Shown: positions 13,980-26,554 of the stretch, piece after piece
Layout of the letters: each line of letters begins with the position of its first letter
Numbering within the stretch: position 1 is the stretch's first letter
Source: Sipunculus nudus
Lineage: Eukaryota; Annelida; Sipuncula; Golfingiida; Sipunculidae
Direction: 5' to 3'
DNA length: 64,000 nucleotides
NCBI GenBank assembly: GCA_026874595.1
Contig: CM049311.1
Coordinates: forward strand, 20,580,176-20,644,175
Notes under the pieces: generated by a model
What the model saw: only the letters and a program-made list of their open reading frames with translations
Told to the model about the DNA's origin: nothing
Databases searched by the model: none
Translations under genes and position numbers: made by a program

Positions 13980-14021
<42 letters not shown>
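13980..14021. repeat. (TA)n microsatellite
   Basis: About twenty-one uninterrupted TA units, 40 bases after a G-tract. Confidence 0.92.
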
Positions 14022-14024
<3 letters not shown>

Positions 14025-14077
14025 GTGTAACAAATGCGTTGTTCGTATTTCGTAAGCCGGTCGCACTGTATTGAATA

Positions 14078-14416
14078 TGTTGCGCAACATATGTTGCTCC
14101 ACATATATTTCTTGAAACTTTTTGCTTCATGAAACACGTTCACCACACACAATGCAACATTCATGTGCCCAACACAATTCTTTATTCTGTCCAGGCAAAG
14201 TGGCCTTCTATTTTGAAGCCAGGATTAAATGCCCTTTGAATGTCTCAAGTGCTGTGACCTTAAATCCTGCTATTCTTCTGGCTCAGAGTGGAACCTGACA
14301 AGGTGCAAAATGTTGCTTGAAAATACAGAACATGCTGTATTCCTTGAAACATGTTGCAAAACATACATGGAAACATAAACATTTTACCAAAAACATGGGC
14401 AACATGTTGCGCAACA
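14078..14416. mobile_element. MITE-like element bounded by TGTTGCGCAACA palindromes
   Basis: The 12 bp palindrome TGTTGCGCAACA occurs at 14078-14089 and again at 14405-14416. Nearby CAACATGTTGC/ATGTTGC words, and GAAAC-containing words further in, also recur in inverted order. The inside has no reading frame. It is probably a non-autonomous element of about 340 bp; its class is unknown. Confidence 0.45.
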
Positions 14417-15802
14417 AATTCCCTAGTGCAATGTCAATTGCAAATCATTAATTGTTTAGGTATTTTTCACACGTGCCAAAACAAGTATATAGGTGCTGAT
14501 GCAGCCTTTTCTGTCAGCGACAGCTACGAAAAAAAAAACAATCATTAGTCACCATGTTCAAGTGTTATACCGGCGAGTGTGTGAATACTACTTTGTGTAT
14601 TGAAATAAAATTTGTTCAGTGGTTTCGTGTATAAGGTAGTGTATACCTCGATTAACGCCTGTATCACCACGACAATAAAAAATTGTTAGTTTTGCTGAAG
14701 TAGAGGAAAAGAAAAGTAAAAAAATAACTTTAACATCGGCATGACTTGACAGAATTAGCGTGAATATGGCATTGCTACTAAATAAATTTGTTATTTAAAA
14801 CAAGTTGATTATTTATTTTAAATATAATGCATTTTATCCGTAATGTCTAAGACAAGGTTTCGATTATATTGAGTTAATGTTGTTGGTATTAATTATTGTC
14901 GGTCTAAACTTCATGTTCGTATAAACATATCAAATGTGCTTTCAACAACTAGAAATAAATATAAAAATCAACGTTTATAGTGTTTAATACCGAGCTTATT
15001 GTCATTTTAGGATCCCCTAAAATTGTTACTGGTTCCGAGTTAATGTCACATACAAGCAAACATCATTAGTGGTCTAATCGGAACCTCATCCTTGGAGCTC
15101 ACATAATATTACATCCCTGTTACAGACGCGCGTGCGCAATCACCTTAAACCCAGATATATTTAATATAAAACAGATTACATGAAATGGATTACTTTGATT
15201 GATCATGGACAACATAAACAAGGCCCAGCTGTGACACAAACTTAAAACGTATGGCTTGTACATTCCAGGTGCCTCGACACAGCTAGCTCTTTGTACCAAC
15301 AAAGTGAAACTGAAATACATTATCATATATTCACTTTCACTGGATTTTGCATTAACACAATAAATCCAACTTACTCGTTTGAACAATGCGCTTATCTGGG
15401 ATGAAATACTTCGTCATAATATTATCATTTAAAATTTCTAGAATTTATAGTCACAGAGGATTTCCCAGTTTGTGACGTCACTGCTGATTGTACATTGCTC
15501 ATAGATGTGCCAATAGTTTTTGAACAAATCACACAACCTCATGTTTTTAGTGGAAAAATATATAGAAAAAATGTTTTTCCTCAAGGAATTTGGCTCATTT
15601 AATGTAAATCTATATTCATATTTTTCATAGGTAATTTTGTTATATGATAATTAAACGATATTTGGAATACTTTTGCTTGACCTTAAGTATCTGTTAAACA
15701 GCAATTGATCTGCATTTGATCTCTTTCGACCTCCTATCATCATTTTTGTTATTTATAAATAACTCACAGCAAGTAAAAACTATCAACCTCTTAAGCAAGC
15801 TC

Positions 15803-15870
<68 letters not shown>

Positions 15871-16798
15871 TAGCGTTCGGAGCGCCATCTAAAGGTCGCA
15901 ATGGAAACTTAAATGAATGGCTTAACTATTTCGATGAAATCGTGTAAATTTTATTCTTACTTTTACAGAATTTGTGGATCGCTGACCCAAGAACTATTGG
16001 AGCTTTCAAAGTTAGATGTTATATGCAAAATAGGAAATATTTTCAGATTTACATGGAAGGCCTACATCCCGTTTCTCGTATCAACGGATTTTTGTTTTCC
16101 CCACAGCGGTGACCTCCTCATAGAGGTCAAACTCCACGCCGTCGGTTTTATGATAACTGTTGTTGCAGGCGGCAAGCCAGACGTGCGAGTACGAAGTGGT
16201 GATTAACTAATTATCGCTAGTTTTCTGCAACTTTTGGCCGGACAGACGAATTACACTGCTCACTGATAACCCAAGAATATCATCTAAACCAGGAAAAAAA
16301 GATATTTCGTTGGTAAGTGTGTTCAATATCTTTTCCGAGAATGGTTCCACACAGACTGTTCGGTTGGCTGGCGTGTTTGTGTTCTGTTGAATGTTGGTTT
16401 CTGTTATTTGATAATGCAGGGTCACGTGTACTGGTGACCTGAATGTATCATGTCCAGCTGTATGCATACTCATATAACTATAAGAGTGGCTGAGACTTGC
16501 CATATGAGCTAATTGACCAAGGCCTTTGGCCAGGGGCATCGTGTATTACCCGTACATTCACTGACAAAACTCTGGCATGAATGGACTGATTTATGAAAGT
16601 ATGTACAAGCTGGCAGTCATATTTTAATGATAAAATGTCCAGTCTTTTGAAAGTTTTGTTAAACGTAGCATACATTTCCAGGAGAGCCCCCCATGCCCCG
16701 AAACCCTAAATAGAAAAACCACCCATTTAACATTAAATTTGAAACCAAAAAATGACATAATATTAATTTTTCACATGTTGACTGTATAATTCTCATTG
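14417..16798. other. Intergenic DNA; no supported gene
   Basis: AT-rich with a long (AG)n tract. On the minus strand around 16075-16206 there is an open stretch reading VWLAACNNSYHKTDGVEFDL, which looks protein-like but has no start and ends at stops. It may be a decayed coding fragment. Confidence 0.35.
15809..15867. repeat. (AG)n microsatellite
   Basis: About 59 bases of uninterrupted AG repeat. Confidence 0.93.
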
Positions 16799-17200
16799 TT
16801 AAGCTGTGTTTCCATTCATCCATAAATCTCGTACGTCTCGTACGCAAAAAATCGGATCCCTCTTTGTAAGAGATCTGTTTCCATATGTACGTTTTAACGT
16901 GCTCCGCATGCGTATCTGCAAAAACAGACAGCATTGAAATGGATCGGTGAGTGATTCATCTGTTTTGCGGATGGCAAAAATGCCTACATTTCCCAACAGT
17001 GCCCCGGCGCCAGTTGGGATGAGACATATTGACCTTCTTCTTTCCTGTTGTCCTTACAGTTTTTAAAGAGGCACGCGAAAGGGTATCCGCAAGAAAATCA
17101 TACGTACTTATGGAAACAGTTTTTGCGGACTGCTTGCTATGGAGCGTACGTACATGTTCTGCGAATGTGATTTTACGGACACATGGAAACACAGCATTAA
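16799..17200. mobile_element. TTAA-flanked palindromic MITE, piggyBac-like
   Basis: It starts TTAAGCTGTGTTTCCAT and ends ATGGAAACACAGCATTAA. The inverted repeats continue about 95 bp inward with the same word order: TCC(A/G)TAAA, GTACG, CGCAAAAA and CTGTTTCCATANGTACG. TTAA at both edges is the piggyBac target. It has no transposase, so it is non-autonomous. It is CpG-richer than its surroundings. Confidence 0.65.
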
Positions 17201-17274
17201 TCCACTGTTGTGCAGGGTATATATAAATCAAGTTCCACTCACAAATATGGAATTTCAGTGAAGACACAGAATTA

Positions 17275-18772
17275 AGGTACGGACTTTAACCTGGATGCCA
17301 CATGTCACACGCCAAAATGCATGGACTAAAACTTGGTTATTGAATGCCAGATGCAAATATTGAGGGTTGAGACATCGGATGTCCGACGGCTTAAAATTTA
17401 TAAACGATAAAATAGTGATCAGTGTTCCTTTAATATCTTATTTAAATAAATTCAGCATCATGGAGTTTTTTTTTAACCATTACTGAACATTTTGGACATA
17501 CAATATTTTATCAATAAAATATTTAAAGAAAAAAAAAAGCAAAGTTGTGAAATTTTTTTATTGTAACCTTATCAAAGAATATAAAACATAGATAAAACAT
17601 GAAATATTTTAATTTTATATCACAGATATCTATTAAAATTATATACAGGTAAAATGAAAAAGTATTAAAAGTTGAAGCACTGGAAGTGAAGCTGATGCAT
17701 TCACTTACATACAAACACGTATACATGAATATAGTCAATATAAAAAAAACATGAATTTAATACAAAATTTGCCCTTAAATATTTTACATGTTGTATCTTT
17801 TTGCACAACCATGAAACATCCATTATATTGAATGGATCAACTCTGTCACATTCACAATGAGATTACATACACAGTATACTAACAGTGTGGGCTCATATAA
17901 GTTTTTCTCAGAACATGTTTGGGAATTGCTTAATGAGTAATGATTATAATTTACCTGTTTTTGATTGGAAAATCTTGAAGAAATATTTTTATTTATTGTT
18001 TTTGCTAGAGTATTTTGCTTTTTTATGCCCAATTCCGTATTAATGTTATAATTTGGGAAAATTAACATTGTGTATGTCTGTTTGTGTGCATATGTGTGTA
18101 TATATGTCTGCATTGGTACCTAGCATATATTTATTTTTTTATAATTTATTCAATTACAAAACTCATGTATTACATGTCTATAATATTATATTGTCCAACT
18201 TATTTAATTGTAAATATGAAACAAGAAGAAAACTGGAAACTGTTCAAGAAAAAAATCGATTTAAATAATATAAAAAGATACGTATTACACAAAGAAACAT
18301 TTATAAACTGGTGCACTTCAAGTGTATGACTGTAAAAAAAATAAATAGATGGAGAGAATTTCAGCCTGGTATTCGTTGTACCTAGGCATCTATTAACAAG
18401 TTGTATTTCTGAGCTATCACTTTTGCAACAATAAAAGTCATCATGACTGCAAAATACTTGCATTTCATTTGACGTCCATCTGACATTGGGGTGACGTCCG
18501 AGATGAATATCGGTTGATAAAATTATAATTAGTCAATATTAACTCACTTACCTCAGTATGATTAAAGAAAGATATACGAGTAATGGACATGTTAAGTTTA
18601 ATTGGTATATGATGAATGATTAATAAAATATGGTGAAATTTGTAAAATCAGCACCCGGCGTCAGGGTTTTACACACAGCCTGTGGCATCCGACCACCAGA
18701 GCGGCATCCCGCGAGGCATCAGATTTGGCATGCGACAGTTGACATGCGTCATCCAGGTTTTAGTCCGTACCT
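17275..18772. mobile_element. 1.5 kb non-autonomous DNA transposon with TIRs and target duplication
   Basis: GGTACGGACTTTAACCTGG at 17276 is matched in inverted form at the other end (CCAGGTTTTAGTCCGTACC to 18771), differing at a few bases. AGAATTA(A) lies immediately outside both ends (17268 and 18773), a 7-8 bp target duplication compatible with hAT-type insertion. The subterminal GCATGCCA and GACATC words are also partly inverted. No coding capacity is visible. Confidence 0.7.
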
Positions 18773-18847
18773 AGAATTAATAAAAACTAGAGTTTTGTAG
18801 GGTTGTTATTTTGATGTAAAGTTAAGATATTAACAATATTTAGATTT

Positions 18848-19273
18848 CAGTGTACAAAATACTGTGCACCTCAGCTTATACAACTGGGTGCACAAAGTAA
18901 TTTCAAGGTGCTCAGATACAATAATGTCATTACAGTTATTTTAATTATAGCTAAATTATAATTTATACACATTTCAGTGCAGTAAAAAATAAGCAAAGAG
19001 TTTAAACCTGGTCAGAAGGCGACCTTGAATAATATCCATCTAAAGAAAAGCTCTGATCACTGAATCTATATATATGTAGTGTCTAGTGTGACATCATGTT
19101 TATATGTTTATATGTCCTTGTTTGATCACCTGAACTGTTCCCTAATGGTCCTGCAGATCTGACCTAGTTACCAGCTTCAGGTGCACACTGTGCACCTTGC
19201 AGTGATACAGTGGGTGCACAAAACTTTTTTTTGGTGCATCTGTGCACCTAAGCACCCAGTATTTCGAACACTG
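18848..19273. mobile_element. Short TIR element (CAGTGT...AAATACTG)
   Basis: CAGTGTACAAAATACTG opens it and the inverted CAGTATTTCGAACACTG closes it, enclosing several GGGTGCACAAA/GTGCACC words in inverted order. GATTT abuts both ends, a possible 5 bp duplication. It is about 426 bp and non-coding. Confidence 0.55.
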
Positions 19274-20710
19274 GATTTATTAGGTTAAATAGATCTCATG
19301 AATGTTTTACCCAGTCGTTCCTCTTGATATGGGCAATCTTCAAAAGGGTTAGCTATAGGCCATTAACACAAACAAACCTTCTTAAATTATGTTCATGTTT
19401 TGGGTTACAGCCCCTTAGGTGGGACTTTACCATGTAAACTGCATTAGGTGTAGTGCATTCAATATTCATTACTGTTGTTATTTACTTATGAATCTCTTTT
19501 CAGTTTGTTTCATTGGCATGATTCTTTAGTTTTCAAATTTCAGAGGAAAACATTCTGAAATGAAATAACTCTGAAAATTGACACTGAACTGTTTGTATAG
19601 ATTATATTTCCGATCACAAAAGAGCACCCACTCACTTCAAGAGCCTGAAGTTGCCTGACTTTATCAAATGCTTACCTGATTGGCTGACCTTCCAGAGATT
19701 TGTTTGATGATTTGAATCAGGACTGTATTTGTAGTCTTCAATTTAACAAGATTATATTTATGATCAATTGATATAATCATTTTATGATTGAAAGAAATGA
19801 CCACTACAGATTGCAGTGGTCATGAGCTCAGCAGTTTGCCAGGAACAACAAAATTAAGGCAGGGGAGGGACTTACAGCCGGTGTGCTTGTAGGGTTGAAT
19901 GTCTTATACTGAAAATGGCATTGAACTTGATGGACCAGTGAACAAAAATCATGGATTCATAGGACCTTGCATTTAGCAAAGTGTGCCCTGCCAGTCAGCG
20001 GACCGGAAATCTATTCAGGTTGTCTGTTTCTGTATTACCCGTAAAATTGGCACAGCTCAATTATATAGGGCTGAACTTGCTAAACAGCTATTTGTAACCA
20101 CATTTTTGCTTTAAAAAATAGGTTCAGTGCCTATAAATAGGCTTCTACTATACCCAACTACAAATAAAATGTTGATATTTAATTATTTGTATTGTCATTT
20201 GTATTGTTTTAGCATCATTCCAATGTAGAAATATGTAGAACAAAATAAGCATCACTTCTTGACTTATATTTTTGGACGCCTTATATTACGTCATTGACAA
20301 AAATACCAAAAGTGGATATACTTTACACAGAATATATGTGGGTTCACAGACAGAAATGTTTTAGTCTGTAAATATAGAAATTCAGCAGTTCGATGTAAAC
20401 CCACATTTTTCTGCTTAAAAATTCAGTTGAGTTGTTGTTTTAGCCCCCAGTATGTGAGACTATAATGTACCTATACCCTAAAAATTATTAGGTGTAATAC
20501 TTGGACAGTACCTTAGGGAAGACTGGTTGTATGATTATGAATGATACTGGTCTGACTCTAATATTTGTACAGTCCATGTAGTTGACAACTCAATCAAACG
20601 CAAGTACTGGTTTGTTCACCATACAATACCATATGTGTGGTTTCTTTGATGTGACAGGTGTGTCACACAGACTGTCAGTGTGTTAGCCAGAGGGCCATCT
20701 AGCTGTCTTT
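19274..20710. other. Intergenic DNA, nothing identified
   Basis: AT-rich sequence with only small hairpins, for example around 19800. No exon is supported. Confidence 0.45.
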
Positions 20711-20895
20711 TGTATGGCCTATCCTCAATTTGGACTGCTGGATGTTTTTTGGATGGCCTGTCCAAAATTTGGACTGCTGGTTGTTTTTGGATGGCCTGTC
20801 CTCAATTTGGACTGCTGGTTGTTTTTGGATGGCCTGTCCTCAATTTAGACTGCTGGTTGTCTTTTGGTTGGCCTGTCCTCAATTTGGACAGCTGG
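20711..20895 (+). repeat. Minisatellite, five ~38 bp units
   Basis: GGACTGCTGG-type anchors recur near 20732, 20771, 20809, 20847 and 20886 (spacing 38-39). Each unit also carries TTTTTGGATGGCCTGTCC. The period is not a multiple of three, so the open frame across it does not keep a repeated peptide and is unlikely to be coding. Confidence 0.9.
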
Positions 20896-23800
20896 TAGTC
20901 ACTTGAGACCCCTCATGGATGTCCTTGACATACCACATTCAAAACCCCATATCTCATGAAAAAAGCATACGATTTTCTCTTAATTATGATAGCACACAAA
21001 CAAACAAAGCAGCCTGTGAGACATGATTGTTTAGCAATGATTTGTATTACATTTTTGTATTCCATGTTTATGGTTTGAATTGATTGTATCCAGATGGCGT
21101 GATGTCATTAAGTACAAGATCACCTGGATATGCAGTCAACCAAAGTGGTGTATCGGGCTCACTTCATTACGCAAGGAAAGAGTTATCAGTGTAATATTAT
21201 TTTTTCTGTTGAAAATGACAGTACTGAGAGAAATAAAACTTCAAAGGTTTCTGCTTCACTTGATCAAAAGACTACCAATCTGCTTGTCACTGCAAACTTG
21301 TATCACACCTGAATTGGTATCATTGTATGTCAAGCCTGAGTCACAGTTGCAAATTGGTCAATTTTCTTTTCCTCTCCCACTATTATTTTAAAATTCAAGG
21401 ATTATATGGTAACATTTTGGTGAAATATTGTTTATAATTCATGTAGCAGGCATATAACTTCCTTTATTTTGATGGAACAGTTGGGATGTGAGCATAATTA
21501 AAGGTAATTTTAATATGTGTATTAACTATTTAGAATAGCAAAGCAAATTTAAATATGTTAATGAACGAGCGGTGGATCAGCTGCATGCTTCCTTTTGCAT
21601 CCTTATACTTTGTTGTGTTCTTGGAAAATATATTTATGCAAACCAAGAGAAGCAAGTATCATGGTTCACCAACTCAGGTAAAGCACATGTTAGCTCTGTC
21701 TGCCAGAACTAAGGTGGCCCCTAACTCCAGTGAAAGACACTGGGATAAACACATTGCCTATCTGGCAATGGTAAAGAACCCTTTAAACAAAATTATATTA
21801 TTACCCCCAAAATATACATGGCTGTTCCTTTGATGTTACCCTCATCAAAATGGCATCAAAATCCTTTCATATTTTTTTTTAAAGTAAATTTGCTATTAAG
21901 CAAACCAGACAAGTATCCAACCAACAAAGACAAACGTGGTGTACAAATCCCCTTGAGCTGTTATCAAGAGTAGGTACACACACCTGTACCCAAGCACCTT
22001 CAGCAAGTCAGTACACCACCATCTCATTACTACCTTAAGATTTGTTTTGCTCTCATGGAATTTGTGCTTATTATCTCCACAGTCTCCTCTGATGCAGTTG
22101 GACAAAATATGCCAGGAAATATTAACCAGTGTGTTGCTCCAACTTCAACAGAATGTTGTTATGTGATTCTGCTCTTGGTGAACATAGCTCCGATTCTGTT
22201 AATTAAATTAGACTTATGTGTTTTGCCTTTGTTAGAAAACGAATCTGTAACATGTTATCATATTCCCTGTGTCAGGTCATGTTATTGTATTACCATAGAC
22301 AAGGCATGGCAGGCTTATAGTCTGGGAGATAGTTATTTCAGTCACGGAGAGATATTGATCTACTCATCATACCAGTATCACTGGCATTAAGGATCAGAAC
22401 TCCCTGAATAATGTATGGTGAACAGTAAAAACTGGGGATTTCCACTGTGGGAAGTATTCCAGCAACCATTCCAGACATTCCTGGAGTACTGCTGCTTGAG
22501 GCCTGCTTCACTGCTTGGTTCACTGGCTTGCATGCCCACTGTGTAGTATTTCTGGGTCACATATTGCTAGTGGCTGTTTGTTACTGTGCCAACTACTCTG
22601 TACTCCAAATTTACCTCTGTGTGGTCTGGTGTCTCGTCTCCGCCACGGTCCCGGGCTTTAGTGTTGATTACTCCATCATATACAGGTCAGTGCCTCTCTG
22701 GTCGTAAGGTAAGGATACAGATTAATGTAAACAAAAAATGTGTGAAATTGTATCTTACTGTACATCAATAGGAATGGCTTGAACTTAAGATATTCATCTG
22801 ATAAACATCCGATTGTTATTTTATGTTAGCATTTTCTCTAATATTTTCATCACAGAAGTGAATATATATGTTGATCATTGTATATTATCAACAATTAAAT
22901 TGACTTCTTTTTGTCTAAAGATGTTGCAGGTACAGACGAACAGCGGTGTTAATGACTGTTAATGATACAACTTTTTCCCAGGTGTTGCACCTACAGCTGT
23001 GCTTTAACTGCTTGTTTATTATTATTTCATTGAGGCTGGTACCTCTATAATAAAAAATGGATCATGATTATGCTACGCCCTGTGTAATATTCTGTCGTAG
23101 GACAGTGATTATATTTGCTGACATATTTATATTATTATAATTTTATTCCCCTGGTAATGTGTTCAGATTTGTCTTTGTGAATCCTTATTTACCTGATCTT
23201 GACTTTCAAACTAGAGGAATAGTGGAAGAAAATTTATAATAGCCTTAGGCCTAAGTAATTTGGGTATTCAAGTTTAAAATTCTGTTAATTTTATTTATAT
23301 GTATTAATATGTATTATAAAGGTATTTTAATGGAACTACTGAAACAACTTATTTCCTATTGATTCCTGAAAATATGGACAAAAGATTTGTATATCACAGG
23401 CTGATAATTCTTACAGTTATAAAGTGATTTGTGATGCAGGATATTGTCCCACATCTGACATGAATATATATATATCTACAGCTGACCAGGGGAGGATTCA
23501 GGCTCTGAGCCTTTTGTGGTTATATATTTATAGCCCATAGATGAGACCCAGTTACCTTAGCTGACCTTACACAGCAAGTTAGAGTGCTGACTGTGCCATT
23601 CATTGATTGATTATTAGCCATAGGTGCACAGACCGAACATCAGGTGTAAATATAAAAACATATATAATAATGGCCAGTCCATAGAAATATGGGGCAGACA
23701 GGTTCCAAAGGAACATCATACTTGTTTGTTGACTTGGTCTTTGGATTTTTATGTGTCACTGTCTGTCACAAGATCATGATTTCCCTGTAGTGAGGTACCT

Positions 23801-24120
23801 CAGTAGTTCGAGTATCCATGACTGTAACTTTGGGTGGGTTTTGGCAGAAATACATGTTTATTATAAGATTGATTATACATAAAGGTAGGGCTGAATAGAT
23901 ATCAAGAGGTATGTTTATATCAGTTATCAACACAAGATAATGGATAGAATTTAATAATATCTTTACAGGAGAATTTATTGAAATAATTATGCCTAGCACA
24001 ATAGCAGCCTCAGGTAAATAATAATACATGTAGTAATTAATAGACAAAAAGTACTATTGCCTGGCTGAAGAAGTGATGTTTAATTTGAAGCTGTTGATCA
24101 GAATCTTTGTTTCAACTGCT
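20896..24120. other. Intergenic DNA; one weak protein-like frame
   Basis: A plus frame at 21130-21312 (60 residues, including VVYRAHFITQGKSYQCNIIF) looks more protein-like than its surroundings. It lacks a homologue I recognise or clear splice sites. A mildly GC-richer patch lies at 22440-22690. Nothing else was seen. Confidence 0.35.
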
Positions 24121-26554
24121 TTTTTAGCTCAGCTGACTTTCAGTCATGCTGGGCTATAGCGATGGGTCTTTGTCCGTCGTCCTTCCGTCTGTCCGTCCGG
24201 CCGGCCGGCCGTCCGTTAGCAGGGCACAAATCGTAACCGTAGGGGCTAGGGCCATGAACCCTATGCAGTCTTAGAGGTTATAAAAAGATCTCCTTGCAAA
24301 CCTGAAATTAGGTCACTGCGACCTATATTCTCGAAGTTATGGGGTGTGTTTGCACCCCCCAGAAATAACTCTTTGAGACAAAATTTTCATCCCAAACCTT
24401 CCATCTTTCACATACAGCTCACTTACCAACAGGGGAAGAACCATATTTTTTTTAGGTCAAAAGGTCAAAGGTCAAGGTCACAGGAGCCTCTTCTTTGAAA
24501 AGCCTGTGGATGCATTTTAAGCCAACCCTTTCATCCCAATTCTTTGATTTTTCACATATAGCTCACCTACTAAGTTGGAGAAGAATCCTATACATTTTGA
24601 GGTCACAAGGTCAAAGGTCAGGGTCACAGGATTCACTTCTTTGAAAAGGTTGTGGACACATTTCAAGCTAGACTTTTCATTCCAAACCTTCCAGCACTGA
24701 TATCGCTTCTCTGCCAACAGGGGAAAAGACCTGTTGATTTTGAGGTCAAAGGTCAAGTTCACAGCACCCACTTCTTGCGTGGAGTCATTTTCAGGCAAAC
24801 TTTTCAATCTGTACCTTCCATCTGTCATATATGGCTTACCTACCAATAAGGGAAGAAGCCTATTGATGTTGAGGTCAAAAAGTCAAAGGTCAAGGTCACA
24901 ATATTTAATTGTTCTAAATGCTTGTGAGCATATTTCAAGTGTAACTGTTCAACCCAAACCTTCAGTCTTTCACATATGCCACATCTATGCATCACTCAGT
25001 TTGACTCAAACTTCATATTTATGGGTCTTTTTGCTTGAATAAATAACTTATTGATTTTGGGGTCAGCTGGTCAGCAGGTTAAAGGTTGCAGGTCAAAGTT
25101 ATTCACCCATTGGTTGCCAAGTAATTACACCAGATTTAAGTGGTTAGTAGTTACCCATCATTTAGAAAGAATTCAGTTGATATATGGGCAAAAGGCCAAG
25201 GTCATAGGTCAGGAATGTTCACAATTACTTATTTTATAGACCATCTCTATTTTTCTTGTATATATAACCATCCCACTCCAGCTGGTACATCTCCCTGTGT
25301 GGCTGTAATTGTGGGTGACACTGGTGACATATGACTCCATTTTGTATCAGCCTATTAAGTGATAAGGCTCAGTGATAAGTACCTCGTTACTTCATAACAA
25401 AAACATTGTTTCAGAATGCTTCAGCCAGGCATTAAGACTATGAGAGTATAGTATTAAGGTTTAGCTACTGATTTATAAGATGATGGGAACATTTTGCAGT
25501 TTATTTTATGGAATCCTAGCAATAAACTTAGTTTCCTTGATATCTGAATATTTTAATATATATCACCACATATAGAAGCAAGTGTTTGTTCTCATAATAT
25601 GTGGATGTGTACCTTGATTTAGGATGGCTTTTTGTTTTATTTCAAGACTCTTAGTCATGCTTTCTGTATTTCTTTTCTTTCAGGTTTGGCAGTTTACCTA
25701 CCCTGCTGACCCCATTGAAAAGCAGAGTGATAATAAAAAATATTGGACTTACCCTTTTTACAATTGCATATCTATAAATCTCATATGAGGGCCTGGACAT
25801 GCCTTTTGAATTATTTTGGGCATTCATTACTGGATAATTTGCCCAAGTTTGGTCTCTTATTGGAGAATGTGGGATATCAAATGTCATACTTGTCAGAAAT
25901 CCATAATGTCTGCCAGTCAGCCACCTTAGAAATTCTTTCTTCAGTGCAGTTTCAGTAATATTTCTTTAATGTTTGGTCCGATTTAGAGAATGTTTGTTGT
26001 CTGATTTCAGACTTGTCAGAAGTCCAATATGGCCACCAGGCAACCATCTTTTAATTCCTTTTGATCATATTATCTCAAGAACAGTTAAAGTGAATGCAGT
26101 TGGATGTATATTTATGTAATCTTGTAAAAGGATTGGGTCAAATATTTCTGAATAAATATTACCATCATTTATAAAAGTGCAGTACAGTTGGCTTGTATTG
26201 AATAAAAATTCATACAGAAGCACCTGTTTCTCAATAATTCTTGCATGTATTTCCTTGATTTTTGCTATATATTTTGATCATATATTTTCCCTTTGTGGTG
26301 TTCCTTTGAGACTGACAGGTTTCAAGCAAGCTGTTGGAATAGTTCCTGATAGCTTAACAATCATGCATTTTCCTCAGACCATCAATTCACTATGTTTTAA
26401 CCAGACATAGGTGATATATATTTCTGTTGTCATAGAAAATTTTCAACAAATTGGCAAATTGGTTCTTCAAAATTTGACTGGAAGTTGTGAATCTCAGTCC
26501 ATGATGTCACAGGTCATGCTTGGCAGCTGAGCGTCATGACCCATGGGTCACTTG
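24121..26554 (+). mobile_element. Helitron-like (HINE-type) element with ~140 bp array
   Basis: It opens with a T-run and AGCTCAGCTGAC, then a CCGTCTGTCCGTCCGG run. Tandem ~135-146 bp units are anchored at 24462, 24608, 24743 and 24872 by AGGTCA repeats, followed by degenerate sequence. It closes with the inverted AGCTGAGC (26525-26532), the hairpin TGACCCATGGGTCA (26537-26550) and CTTG before TT. This is the subterminal-repeat, array and 3' hairpin layout of Helentron-derived elements. It has no coding capacity. Confidence 0.65.

Larger units (their letters stand above)
12641..14077. other. Intergenic DNA, CpG-richer at the start
   Basis: 12650-12860 is GC-richer than its surroundings, with a CCTGATTGG word. 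The rest is AT-rich. A G-tract (about 13902-13938) and (TA)n (13980-14021) lie near the end. No exon is supported. Confidence 0.4.
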
